Assembly (NCBI RefSeq): GCF_019059575.1
Contig: NW_024882743.1
Span: 1-64,000, forward strand
Direction: 5' to 3'
From: Amphibalanus amphitrite
Lineage: Eukaryota; Arthropoda; Thecostraca; Balanomorpha; Balanidae
Length of the DNA stretch: 64,000 nucleotides
The stretch's first letter is position 1. Each line of letters opens with the position of its first letter. A program made the translations under genes and the position numbers. Shown here piece by piece: positions 13,601 to 24,652 of this stretch. The notes under the pieces were generated by a model. It was given only the letters and a program-made list of their open reading frames with translations. It was not told the origin of the DNA and ran no database searches.

Positions 13601-14089
13601 TATTTTAGATTCAAAGAGACGTTTCAGCTGATTGATGTAAGTATTTGTGTTTGGCTTGATCGTCAACTCAACTCTGGCTCACAAGAACTCGAAAGATGTG
13701 TGCCTGTAATGCGGATACACACATGAAGAAATAATTAGCCTATAGGTATTTCAGGAATGCATCCTAATATGCGTACGTGGGAAGCAGAAGTTGAAAATAA
13801 TTCATCATGCCATTTCATCTAAACAAATTGACCTCATCGGATGTGACAACTTATAGTCCGATGATCTTGATAGTTAATCTGTTATACAACCTTGACCAAG
13901 GGAGGTCACCGAACGTGAGTCTCGACCTGATCGGTGACACCTGGGACAACGCAGGGGGGCAGCCATGCTGTAGGCCTTACCGCTGACAGGTCAAATTAGG
14001 GTTGCACAAGCGGAAAACAGCCGTGGTGAACGCCTGCTGGCCGGTCAGACCACCGTCACAGACTGACCGTCACTAGCTGTAGCCTCGCT
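10695..14089. other. No supported gene
   Basis: AT-rich, non-coding appearance. A GC-rich palindromic patch lies near 12837-12890. I see no long frame, RNA gene or element with defined ends. Confidence 0.5.
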
Positions 14090-14240
14090 CGGTGACAGGG
14101 TCAAACCACTGTCAGAGGGAAGGGGGGCGACCAGCCGCAGTCCCCGCTCGGTGACAGATCAGACCAGCAGTAGCCCCCGCCCGGTGACAGGTCAGACCAG
14201 CGGCAGTCCCCGCCCGGTGACAGGTCAGACCAGCAGAACC
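14090..14240. repeat. 33 bp tandem repeat
   Basis: The phrase CGGTGACAG recurs at 14090, 14149, 14182 and 14215. The last three are spaced exactly 33 bp, each with GTCAGACCAGC and a CCCCGC block. Because 33 is divisible by three, several frames stay open across it, which explains the ORFs here. Confidence 0.7.
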
Positions 14241-15815
14241 ACCGACTGCCACCATTCTCCTCACTCGCGAGACATTCCATCTGGGCGTGAAATTTCGAAT
14301 TGGTCGGCTGGCAGCTGCGCGGAACGGGTGGCCCTCGGGTCGGCCTGGCTGCCAGCTGGGCTGCCTGCCGGCCGGGCCGCCGCACAGGGCGGCCGTTCAC
14401 CAGAACAGAGCCGGTCGCCGCGCGGCCGCCGATGGTCCCTGGGACGGACCGGCTGCTCGGCAATGGGTCGGCGTGAGATGGCCAACGGCCCAAACGTCCC
14501 AGACGTCCCATTGAGCGCAGCCTGACGGATATATTCATAGCCTTATTTTCCGCCAACGCCACCATCAAAAGAGGTGGCTTTTCGAGCGTGTTTGGGCTGA
14601 AGTCGACTTAGTCGCACATTGGCGGATCACCAGGCCTTGAGTTTTGCTCGAAATTACTCATTTTGCCAAACAGCATCATTGATAAACAACGGTTTTCAGT
14701 GATAACCACCCACGGGAGGGCTTGAAGGGGAGCGTTTGCTATCGAAACCAATATCAATCCCAAGTTGTATGGACTTCCGACATTGTCAAATATCTGCACT
14801 GAGTGCAGCCAATCATTTACGATTTATAATTTCTCCCATGCTTTCGTATGTGCCGTCTTGTGTGATAGCCGCGGCCAATGACTGAAGGACCGGCCAGGGA
14901 CGCCTTAGCTTCTGTCGCTCCCGCGGCGGAACATCATCAATCAGGTGACCAAAGTGTCGCCTACATCAGCTGCACAGGTCGCCTTTCAGACCAGTGGCCA
15001 ACTTTTAAAGGTCAGGGTGGGAATATAGCAGGCAGACCATCATGACGACCAGCCGAGACCAACTTCAACAGGAAGTAAAAAGTTGCTCGCATCACCACCC
15101 CTAAAAGGTAGCTTTCACTAAGAAATATGACATGAAAACCGAGTGCTGGTAAATTTAGAAACGGCACTTTACAGCGCTTAGCTGTAATATGCACTCATCA
15201 TTTATCAATCAGATTAGACTAGGCATCAGTGCTCTCCGTGATGCACGACTGCTCTGCTCGTCATGCAATCCTAGTAATCCAATTGACAAACTTCTTAGCT
15301 TGCGAGGCCCACTTTACATACCAATTGCCACTTATAACGACCAACCATCGCCGGAGGTTTCCTCTAAATGTTGAAGAAACGCCCGGCCAGACGATGACAG
15401 ATCAATACTACACCATAAGGACACATTGATTATAAAACGGCTCAGCCATCCATGTGCAATTCAGTGTATATTTCAGTTATCAGCCTGTAATGAAGATTTA
15501 CGATTGGCCGCCATGTCACTGTTACATACGGCGGGTTATCCCTAATCGTCACGCAGCCAACGCACAATGGTATTTAGCAGCTCAGCATTACTGCAGCAAT
15601 CATCTGCAATCAAGGTAATTGGCATTGGTGAAGCAAACTGCTAGGTTTGGGCTTCAGAGCTTCAGAGTTAGGCTTGCTTTCAAGATGAGCTGCAGTGCAT
15701 ACTGCATGCATCGAAGTAAACTTAGTGGGCCTTTGCCCCGCAGCTACCTAATATGCTGCATCGTGTGTCGGCAACAGACACGTCGCAAACAAGAAAATGC
15801 GACATTTCGGACGTG
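14241..15815. other. No supported gene
   Basis: A GC-rich patch to about 14520, then AT-rich DNA. Several 60-150 codon frames overlap on both strands at 14.1-14.6 kb, a GC effect. No domain was recognised. Confidence 0.5.
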
Positions 15816-15823
15816 GTGCAGTG

Positions 15824-16088
15824 TAGAGATGTCAATCGGATACCAACTTTTTGGTATACCGATACCAAACCGATACCAACTTGGTATTTGGTAGTTCAAT
15901 CGTAATGTGTTTGGTATTTTGTTGGTATCTAAGCCCTCCTCACTAATGTATAAGAGGCTAATAAATCGGTAAAAAAGTTGGTATTTCCCTCAGTTTCCCA
16001 AGTTGGTTTGGTTTCGGTATTTTCCCGTGGTTTTGGTTGGTATTTGTTTGGTATCGGTATTCCGATTTTCCGTAATTGACATCACTAG
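15824..16088. mobile_element. hAT-type MITE (265 bp) with 8 bp duplication
   Basis: The ends are TAGAGATGTCAAT (left) and ATTGACATCACTA (right), inverted with one mismatch. They are flanked by a perfect 8 bp direct repeat GTGCAGTG at 15816-15823 and 16089-16096. Eight-base duplications and TIRs of the form TAGNG are hallmarks of hAT elements. The interior is built from variants of TTGGTAT and ATACCAA on both strands, so it could fold extensively. No transposase frame, hence non-autonomous. Confidence 0.85.
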
Positions 16089-16096
16089 TGCAGTGC

Positions 16097-17708
16097 ACCA
16101 TACTTCACCTCCTAAGGCTAGCTCCTAGGATTAGTTAGCGCTATGAAATGTTAGCACAGCATAAACTAAAATGACATGGGCTTATGTGATTTAAATTGTC
16201 ATTACCAACTGCTGCAATGTATTACTCACCGTATGATCATGGCTGCAAGCGTTTCTCGTGCAATGCGCCACAATCTTGGAGATTAATTGGACATTGTCAA
16301 ATGCTATTGTAAATTAACACTGTGTCTATACACAGCTGTACACCGTACACTGTGTCAATTAACGTCTGTACACTGCGGCATCCCCCCCCCCCCAGAAATA
16401 GTACTGTTTTAGGCCTTTTAGCATTGAATTACTAAAAGAGAACACACTGGTAGACTTATGTGTACGGTATAATAAACATAATCAGAGAACATAACAACAG
16501 TCAGTTTGCACTACAGATAAAGCATAACCTGCCTTTGAACTTTGAAGTCCTTGTCAAAAATGCCGCCATTTGTTTGAACTGTTTGTTCTCAACCTTACGC
16601 CTAACGTTAATCCTACTCAAAAATAATTTCGTTCCTTTTTATTATTGTCAATTGTCATGCAAGCATTGGTCCTTTTACAGCCAACACATCAGCTTCTAAC
16701 TTCACGCACATTTATGACGGAGTATGAGACAACAATCTGCAATCATACGACTTGTGTTACACCATTGTCTTCACGCACCAATAAGCGGGATATGAACCCG
16801 TTTCGATGTTTCCGCGATCAGCCATTCTTCAAAACTCGCTGAGAGCGTCCGTCTTCCCAACGCGACACAAATATAAACACCATGTGCCGTAACTCAGAGC
16901 TCAGCATATTTATGACGTCATCGACGTCTCAGTAAATCCCACAGACGCTCGAAGCGATCGCCTTTCGAAGCCCAGAAACCGTTCAACGATGAGCCTCACG
17001 TAGTGATGGACGAACCCATTTATGCATTGACCGTTTGGATGACGCTACGAAGAACACATTCTATATTAGTAACTTGGAGCAATACTGAAAAATGCGTGAT
17101 AAATAGGTGGCTTTTGATTGACGGCAAACCACAACTAGAATGAATGGATGCATCTCTCACCCATAGAACTGCAGTCCTGGTGTGAGATACACAACACCCA
17201 CGTATGGGGTCTGTGTGAAGGACTCATCTGGAGGATGGCAGCGGCGTCTATGACTGATCACCAGCCCCGACACAAATATGGTGCTAATCGGCGCCGGCTG
17301 GGCGGTATAATTACCCAGCGACTATCCGTCTCCAGCCAGTGCCTCACGGCGCACAGTGGTGATGCGCGCCCGTGCGAGGCGTCATGGGGAGTTTAGTGAA
17401 ACCTGCTGGAACCGTGAGTGATTTATGACACTCAGCCTATCGTACAATGAAGCGCGGGACGTATTCGTGTGTACGATTGTTTGCTCAGTGATTGGTGGGT
17501 GATATTTGATCTGGAGCTTGCGAGGAATGCTGAGGCTTGATTTCATTGTGGAAGACCAGCAATGGGTGCCGTAAGGTGGTCTCACAATCCTTGGGTCACG
17601 TGTGCCATAAAGTTTCATTCAGCAAGCCGAAGGTGATGCGAAATCACTCGCAACAAGTAACGAAGCGAGTCGTTAGATGACGTTTTAACATAAGCTTTCA
17701 TAAGGCCC
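16097..17708. other. No supported gene
   Basis: Includes a 13-base C-run at about 16382 and a TGACGTCA at 16913-16920. No convincing exon, RNA gene or element was found. Confidence 0.5.
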
Positions 17709-17711
17709 TTA

Positions 17712-17975
17712 AGGCCTGGCTACACTATGCGTTTTCTGCGTGCGTTTTTTGCGTGTTTGCGTGTTTTGCGTAATATCGTGCTAGTAAAAAACGATATTAC
17801 GTTTTTGTAATGTTTTTTTCATATTCAATTTTAGCTGATATAAGAATTGCATTGCCTTTTATACTTAACTTATGTAAAAGTTTTATAAAATATAGCTTTC
17901 TTCCAGAACGATATTACGCAAATCACGCAAACACGCAAAAAACGCACGCAGAAAACGCATAGTGTAGCCAGGCCT
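17712..17975. mobile_element. PIF/Harbinger-type MITE (264 bp)
   Basis: Arms of roughly 60 bp are inverted copies starting AGGCCTGGCTACACTATGCG at the left and ending with its complement at the right. They are built on GCGTTTT/GTGTTTGCGT words and separated by an AT-rich spacer. A TTA duplication flanks the unit (17709-17711 and 17976-17978). A 3 bp TTA/TAA duplication is characteristic of PIF/Harbinger. No coding capacity. The element at 60293-61061 shares the TTA duplication and AGGC start. Confidence 0.8.
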
Positions 17976-17978
17976 TTA

Positions 17979-19052
17979 CTCTAAAGGCGCAAAAACATTC
18001 TTTGTACCCTTTATAGAGTGGCTACTGACTACCTTTTAATTGCTTATGAGCACTGAAAAGCTCACCTTCTAAGAAAATATCAAAATCGAAGTGCAATATT
18101 TCTATGCCGCTATAAAAGGTGAAGCTCTCGCCTCTCATCACACATGCCTTTATTGAGCTAAATAAAAATCCGGGCTCGATAATGCCTGTGTTCCTTCCTC
18201 ATCAGTGAAGACATTTGTAGCCCATATTTCTGCAGCTGGCAAAGGGTAATGCTTATTACGCTAGCTAAAGGCGCTGCAAATTAATGCAATAGCCGACTGC
18301 GCCCATGCATTGCCAGCTGCTAAATTGCAACGGTTGTATAATCATAAAACGTATCGCGCAGTCAGGCCGGCCTGTCCTCTGCAAGCCTCAGAGTGGGCGT
18401 GGCATGTGTAAAATAACGGAAAATGAGAGTTATTTCGGCTCCCAATATGACCCATTTCGACGAAAGGGAAAATGTGAGAGGTTCTGCTATTTAGCTGGCT
18501 AATTTAGCGTTGCCAGCAGCTCACCACTGTTCTTTGAAGGACGGCTTCCGAGTGAACTGCTATGACCGTCTTTCTCGCAGAAAGGACATATTCCGCGCCG
18601 CTGCCAAATGCTGTCTCTGAATTTTCGGGGACGCGATGTCCCTTATGTAGTATGCAAGCATGCCGTAATGCGCCCTTATATTGCTGTCACCGTGGACAGC
18701 GCGGGCCGGTTCATGGAGTGGTTATGCCGGGTCAGCCGGGACTAGGTCGCTAGCGGAGGACCGGAGCTCCTGGACATCTTCAGGAGGGCAGCCAAATCTC
18801 TGTCACAACGACTGCGTGTTCTTAGAACAGACTGCGACAGTACAGCCGCTCTGCTGAAATGAGACAACTGACGTCTCGCGTCGCTGACGCAAACACGCGT
18901 GAGTAAAAACAAAGCCGTGACAGGCTATCAGTTGTAGTTTATACGACGCACCGCCAATTGAGCGAGGGGCTAGTGCCAGCGACTGGAGTGTTTGTGGGTC
19001 ACTATAAGGAGGCGGCACTCGGCGCTGAGTGCGGCGCGGCACCCCGGCCCGG
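17979..19052. other. No supported gene
   Basis: AT-rich to about 18.3 kb, then mixed. I see nothing beyond short incidental frames. Confidence 0.5.
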
Positions 19053-19307
19053 GCCGCCGGCAGTGAGCGCTCCCCGCACCCCGGCAGTGAGCGCTCCCCG
19101 CACCCCGGGCCGCCGGCAGTGAGCGCTCCCCGCACCCCGGGCCGCCGGCAGTGAGCGCTCCCCGCACCCCGGGCCGCCGGCAGTGAGCGCTCCCCGCACC
19201 CCGGGCCGCCGGCAGTGAGCGCTCCCCGCACCCCGGGCCGCCGGCAGTGAGCGCTCCCCGTATCCCGGCCCGCCGGCAGTGAGCGCTCCCCGTACCCCGG
19301 GCCGCTC
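19053..19307. repeat. 32 bp GC-rich minisatellite (8 copies)
   Basis: CAGTGAGCGCTCCCCGCACC starts at 19085, 19117, 19149, 19181, 19213, 19245 and 19277, exactly 32 bp apart. A partial copy precedes at 19071. The spacer is CCGGGCCGCCGG. The right-most copies carry CGTA in place of CGCA. Since 32 is not divisible by three, the minus-strand frames crossing it cycle through all three readings of the unit (for example RGALTAGGPGCGERSLPAAR); I treat those ORFs as artefacts. Confidence 0.9.
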
Positions 19308-20067
19308 GGTAACTGATGACGCCGCCTGGCCACAAATCTGGCGCGCGCCGCTGGGTGTGCGGCAAAACAGACGTCCCACGCGCCACCCAACGGCACACCG
19401 CGCGCAGCGCGCCTCGGAGGACGGCCATTAGATGCTATCTGACAGGCCCGCCCCTGCGCCGGCGGCGGTGGTATAATTACAAGTGTGACCCGCCTTCTGT
19501 ACATGAGGCTTCTGCGTAAGCACATGGCAATCGAGGAAATTTGACAGGCAGACACAATTACAAAATGAACTGCCTCGTTACTGGCTTGCGGTATGCGCGG
19601 TATGTAAGGTGTTTCTTATCTACGGGTGTGCATTATGCATCTAATTCTATATATACCAGGGAAGTATAGGGGTGAATTAAAACAAATACCAGCTAGTTAG
19701 GGCATTCGTACCTTTGCATTCTACCGTTACGGGGACGGGGTCAGGACACACGTGCACAGTGGTCTTAAATGACATCGCTATTTGTATTTTTAGCTTCAAT
19801 TCCACTGCTTTGCGCCACCGAAGCCAACCGCACGTGTCGACAACAGCAAACCGCAAGTCGCTCCACCGACTCACGAAGTCTCTGTGATGCGAAGCGCATT
19901 CGCCGCAAATCGATTCGCTTATTTGGTAGCCGAAATTGGGCTGCTTCAGTTGCAGCCATTGGAGAATTAAAGCTCCCAGACATTAGGCAATCCTTGCATC
20001 GCCTTACAAAATAATTTTGCAAGTGCGATTAACAACATGCTTTTTTTTTTCTAAATCATCCCTTCAG
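19308..20067. other. No supported gene upstream of the candidate exon
   Basis: GC-rich to 19.5 kb, then AT-rich. Ends in a long T-run and pyrimidine tract that forms the acceptor of the candidate exon at 20068. Confidence 0.45.
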
Positions 20068-20246
20068 CCCACATCACCCATTGCTAGTTTATCCTGTGGC
20101 GAGCTCGTAACAGCCGGGTCCATTCTATTCGACTCGCCGCGCTGCGGTGGCCCTGGCAATGGTCCCTGGATGGGGCTGCGCGCCGCCGCCGGTGCAGGTA
20201 TTTCGGGTGCAGGGGCTGGGTCACGGGCGCGCGCGTCTGTCAACTG
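20068..20246 (+). CDS. Candidate internal exon, unknown protein
   Basis: A strong acceptor (a T-run from about 20040, then CATCCCTTCAG) precedes position 20068, and a consensus donor (CTG|GTAAGTGG) follows 20246. The 179 bp between is open in one frame only, and the other two hit stops early. The translation starts PTSPIASLSCGELVTAG, passes through SPRCGGPGNGPWMG and ends in an Ala/Gly/Ser/Arg-rich stretch. I do not recognise the protein. GC content and CpG density rise sharply inside the interval. An alternative inner donor (GCAG|GTATTT) lies near 20196. No neighbouring exons were found, so this may be an isolated coding exon, a non-coding RNA exon, or chance splice signals around a GC patch. 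Confidence 0.3.
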
Positions 20247-21952
20247 GTAAGTGGTCAGAGCCGCACCATCAACACGCCAGGACGAGTCAGAGCGCGGCGA
20301 GAGAAAACAGCGGCACTGTTTTGCAACGGCGCCCGTTCTTTGGTTCTCACGCCAAAACGGGTGGAACGATGGCAATTAACATGACGAATTAGCATAGCAC
20401 AAATGGAACTAGAAGTGACATTGATCAGTAGATAACTAAAAAAGCTGAGCTTACTCAACACATAACGTAATAACAAAATGTTTCTAGAGGACTTGATAAA
20501 CACTTGACAGATTCTTCTGCCATTTTCAAATGCCAAGGAGCTGAACTCCTAAGAATACCGATCCAAAGTTGGACAAAGTTGAGCATCAAAACGCGATTGC
20601 ATGCCCTCCCCGAACACAAATTAAGACAAATTTTAGGTATGAGCAGCTCTTGAATGGCTCTATTTCCGGGCTTGTCTATTGTTGGTCGCTGGCACAGGTA
20701 AAACGTCATGCAACATGATACCAGTGAGTTTGTCGGGTAACATCTCCTGAAGCCTGAAATCGGCAGCTGCCGACCAAATCAGCGCTGCGCCTGTTGAAAA
20801 TGCCCAGCAGGAAATACGGAAGCCGTTTCGGAGATCGACTGGAGAGCTCGGTCGACTAGCGCTCTCCGTCCTGGCTTGGAATAGACAAACTGAGACACCA
20901 TGAAACAGCCGGGCGTATGCGGTAGAAAATAGAATGTTCCCAGCCGCTGACTATGGCGCTGTCAAGCAGGCGATATCGACAGTCGCAGCTGCACGCTGAT
21001 CAGTTTCAGTATTTAGTCAGGAGCCAGGAAACACACCTGAGTTACTGAAAGTAATTGCGCTAAGTGCATTTGCGGGACTACGGGCTACTTCAGTGGTTAT
21101 CGAGTGAGGACTATGCGAGCAAATGTTTCACTGCCATCTTTTTAATGAACCCCACGGGTGTTTAATTTCGTCACTCGTCAGCCTCCGCACTACCAAATTA
21201 CTGACCGAACTGGAGTCGGGTGGGAGTGGGCTTCACTAAGGTCGTCACGGGTGCTTTGGTAGGGGTCCTCTCGTTTACGACTGTTTCATACCGACACTTA
21301 CTGGGCACGGAAACGAACAATTGACATGACGGAACGTTTGCGACCGGTCATGGCCGGGCTAATCGTCCTATAGCCACGGCTCGTGAGTTCGAGTCACGTA
21401 CTGCGACTGCGTCACGAGTGGCGGTATGGTGCACAGAATCACACGGGCTCCATTTTCGTTTAAAAATTGAATTAGCATTTGAACCGAAGGCGTGCTATCC
21501 TGCCCGGTACTATACCCGGGGAGCATGTGAAGAATGGTGAGCGTACGTCGGATGAACATTGGGGTGGGGGAGCATTCACCTGGTGTTGTATGAAACATAT
21601 TTCACAGAAGTTTACGGCTTAGCGTAACCAATAACAATGTTCTTAGACCATTAAATACATAGAACTGTTGCTAAATCTAACTTCTTTGTCGGGCACACCA
21701 AATGTAACGCCGTGGTTTCATTGTGGCCACCAAGAAGCCGATCTAGAAGAAAGACCCTTCGCTGCTTCAGCGTTAGAGAGACGTCTCCCTCCTTTGTCAC
21801 CCTCTCATATGGCTCCACCACCTCCCCTCATACCGAGTGTGTCGGCCGATGTGATTTGTCGCTGATGTGACCGGCGATGACCGGGTAATGATGCTGACGG
21901 AAGGGCCCTGGGCGACAGCCGGGGCCGTGTGCTCGTGTGTGAGCCGAGGTCA
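20247..21952. other. No supported gene
   Basis: Mixed composition. A GTTCGAGTC word at about 21386 resembles a tRNA B box, but no matching A box or fold was found. Confidence 0.45.
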
Positions 21953-22245
21953 TCACTGTGGACAGGGGATGCCGCTGTGGACAGTGAATGTCACTGTGGA
22001 CGGGAATGTCGCTGTGGGGAATGCCACTGTGGACGAGGAGGTTGCTGTGGACGGGGAGGTTACTGTGGACGGGGGGTGCTGTGGGACGGGGAAATGCCAC
22101 TGTGGACGGGGAATGTCACTGTGGACGGGGAGGTTGCTGTGGACGGGGGGTTGCTGTGGACGGGGGGGGGGGGGGGTTGCTGTGGACCGAGGTCATCGCT
22201 GTGAGCAGGGGGTGTCGCTGTGGACGGGGGTTGTGTTGGATTGTA
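21953..22245. repeat. GCTGTGGACGGGG minisatellite
   Basis: About 15-20 degenerate copies of a 15-18 bp unit (CACTGTGGACGGGGAATGT and shorter forms), including a G-run of about 14 near 22166. Unit length varies, so three forward frames are open and rich in Cys/Gly/Val/Asp; these are not genes. The G-rich strand could form quadruplexes. Confidence 0.85.
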
Positions 22246-23858
22246 GACTAAACGTCATGGCGCTTAAGCGCCATGACAGACGCAAACGATAACATTCACT
22301 CTGCTGAGTGAGTTACGAGTGTTTGTCTTTGACAGACTACCGCTCAGGGATTTGACCCCCGGGTCTCGGATTGAATTAAAGTAGACAGAGCGCCTAACTG
22401 CACTTCTGCTGTATCTGTCAGAGGGTGGGGCTCTCTGTCAGACTGGAGCTGACAGCTATGTCACTCACTGTCATTTGGCTTTCACCTCATTCAGTGCTTA
22501 TCGGAGTGATGTCCGCTGTCAGCAATTTTTATTGGTTTAACTTTTCTGTCTTTGTCGCATGGCTACATGCAAGCTGCTTTTCAAATTTCATGCTATAAAA
22601 ACACATTTTATGGACCAAGATGCAGAGAAGGATTTAACCTGGGGAATCATTTCAGTTTCAGTTCTGTCAACTGGCGATTCCGTCACTACCTTGGTGACGA
22701 TGGGATAGTTCAAGGGTTCATGGTTTGCTCTATACATATATAACGATTTTTTTGAAAACCAAGGTCTACGAATCATCCTCTACACGAAACCGCCTGAACA
22801 TGTTCGGCGACTCGACGAATATATGAACTAAACCAATTTTGCTAAAAGCTTTTAATGTGATGAGAACGGAAGACGTATGCAGGTCATGTCGATGTTTTTG
22901 CCATTTATTTTCTTTTGCAAACTGCCAGCACGGATATGTGTATCCCCAGAAATACGTTGAAAAGTGAAAGGTTTTTCCTTGTGCGTGGACAAACAATCTA
23001 ATAAACAATATTACGAACCACAATATTACGGCTAGCTCACTGACAGCAATCTTTTTCAGTCAACAATTGAAAACTTGATGATTTAGACGATTGATATATT
23101 GCAGTGTTTGCCGCCAGTGCGCCACTTTCAGTTTCACTGTGATAGAGGTGGTTATTGTCGTGCCCGAGATATTGTCCGACAGTTTTGTCATGGCCATCTC
23201 TAGTGTAATACAGACAGCCGGAGATGGGACTCATGGTGTGCGTGAGGGGCCCGGGCGAGAACGAACGAATGATTCCGCACCGAACCGAACGACGACACGG
23301 ACACTCCATAAATGCATCGCAATAGTGGAAACTTCAAATTTTGAAGCTTGAGCTCAACACAAAAGGTGTCTTGATCTATCAATATTCCAAGCGATAAACT
23401 ACATATAAAGCGATTACTGACATTCATAGCTAATAAGCTGCTCTCAGTTGGAGTATGATATTCTCCAGGCTTGGTTAGTGCATGCTTGATGTCCTATCTC
23501 TTCGTATGCTGCAGGCTTCCCGTCCTGTATATACAGACCAGAACGTGATTCGGGAAGTAAAGACAGGCCTGCATTGGCGCCACTGTTCCATAATTAGATC
23601 GTCCTGACCGCCAGACCAGTGCAGAGACCACCAAACGAGGCTACCGGACCACCGACCGCTCGTCCGCGGACTGTCATTTGGAGACCCGCAGAAGTTAAGA
23701 CTCGGCGTGTGTGCATCACATGAACAGGCAGCACGATCGGCGCAACAATCCGCAACATGATGCCACCAAGTTCTGCAATGTGTGGTACTTCTGTTCACTT
23801 TAGACTGTTGAAGGGTTTACACAACGAAATGCATTACATAGAAAGATTATCGAAACAG
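22246..23858. other. No supported gene
   Basis: A possible degraded tRNA-like minus-strand segment lies at about 22335-22400 (B-box-like GGTCAAATCC), too weak to call. Otherwise AT-rich with no coding signal. Confidence 0.45.
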
Positions 23859-23860
23859 TA

Positions 23861-24001
23861 GCGGCGGAACACCTTCAATTAAGGGGGGGGGGGCACTGCC
23901 GACTTTTGGACCCATTCTTTCCATGCAACGCCTATACTAATGTTAAAATGCCAAAATCAAAGGGGGGCACGGTGCCCCGGTGCCATCCCCGTTCCGCCGC
24001 C
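23861..24001. mobile_element. TA-flanked MITE, copy 2
   Basis: Second copy of the unit at 136-279, with ends GCGGCGGAAC and GTTCCGCCGCC and TA on each side (23859-23860 and 24002-24003). Differences from copy 1 include longer G-runs and a small deletion near the middle. Non-autonomous and non-coding. Confidence 0.8.
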
Positions 24002-24003
24002 TA

Positions 24004-24648
24004 TGTATCGAAATGCGATGCATGGCCTTTACTAAGCTCTGGAACATATTGCACCAAAGTCGCCATTGTTGCGTCCGATTCAGCGTAACGTAATGGAGTG
24101 TTCTCGCAAATCTGACATCAAAACCAGGGCGACTGAGTGGTAGACACAGAATGGGCGTGTCTTTGACATGGTCCGGCTACTCGGCTGACTGCGTGGACAT
24201 GGGTCCCATACAAGACCGAGGCGACCAGTGCCAAGGTCATCTTAAAACGGACTAGCGGTGGACCACCGTAATATAATGAACTCATCTAGACGCTTTGCAA
24301 GTGAAACCCGCTCGGACGTTTGCGTGTGACTCTTCTGTTCATTGTCATTGTTTATTGAATGTTAACTTGACAAATTTCACCTCTCTTCTGTCGCTCTTCC
24401 TCCAATATTTTCTGCAACAGTGTGAAAAAATGGGTGTGTCGTTCACCTGGCTACCTATCATATCAACAACTCTATTTTGGCTTTTGGCATTTAGATGTGT
24501 TTAGGTGCACTGTTCAGAGGAAGCAAATGAGCTACACAGCTGGCACAGAGATCTATGTAAAGCACCATTTCACTACTGATGTGATAGAATAAGCCGCTCC
24601 GTCTGCGTCACATAGCTTACATGATAATCGGAACCCGGACGCTGAGTA
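24004..24648. other. No supported gene
   Basis: Short frames only; nothing recognised. Confidence 0.45.
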
Positions 24649-24652
24649 ATCT

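Noticed and set aside
18803-19555. 250-codon minus-strand frame over the 32 bp array
   Set aside because: Open only because it traverses the tandem repeat; the peptide is the repeat unit read in three phases.
21360-21400. tRNA-like B box GTTCGAGTC
   Set aside because: No A box at the right distance and no paired stems.
21867-22292. Cys/Gly-rich frames at 21.9-22.3 kb, resembling a Cys-rich secreted protein
   Set aside because: Three frames are open at once through a degenerate minisatellite; repetition alone explains the pattern.
22335-22400. Possible tRNA or tRNA-SINE on the minus strand
   Set aside because: A B-box-like GGTCAAATCC is present, but the A box is unconvincing and no cloverleaf could be drawn.
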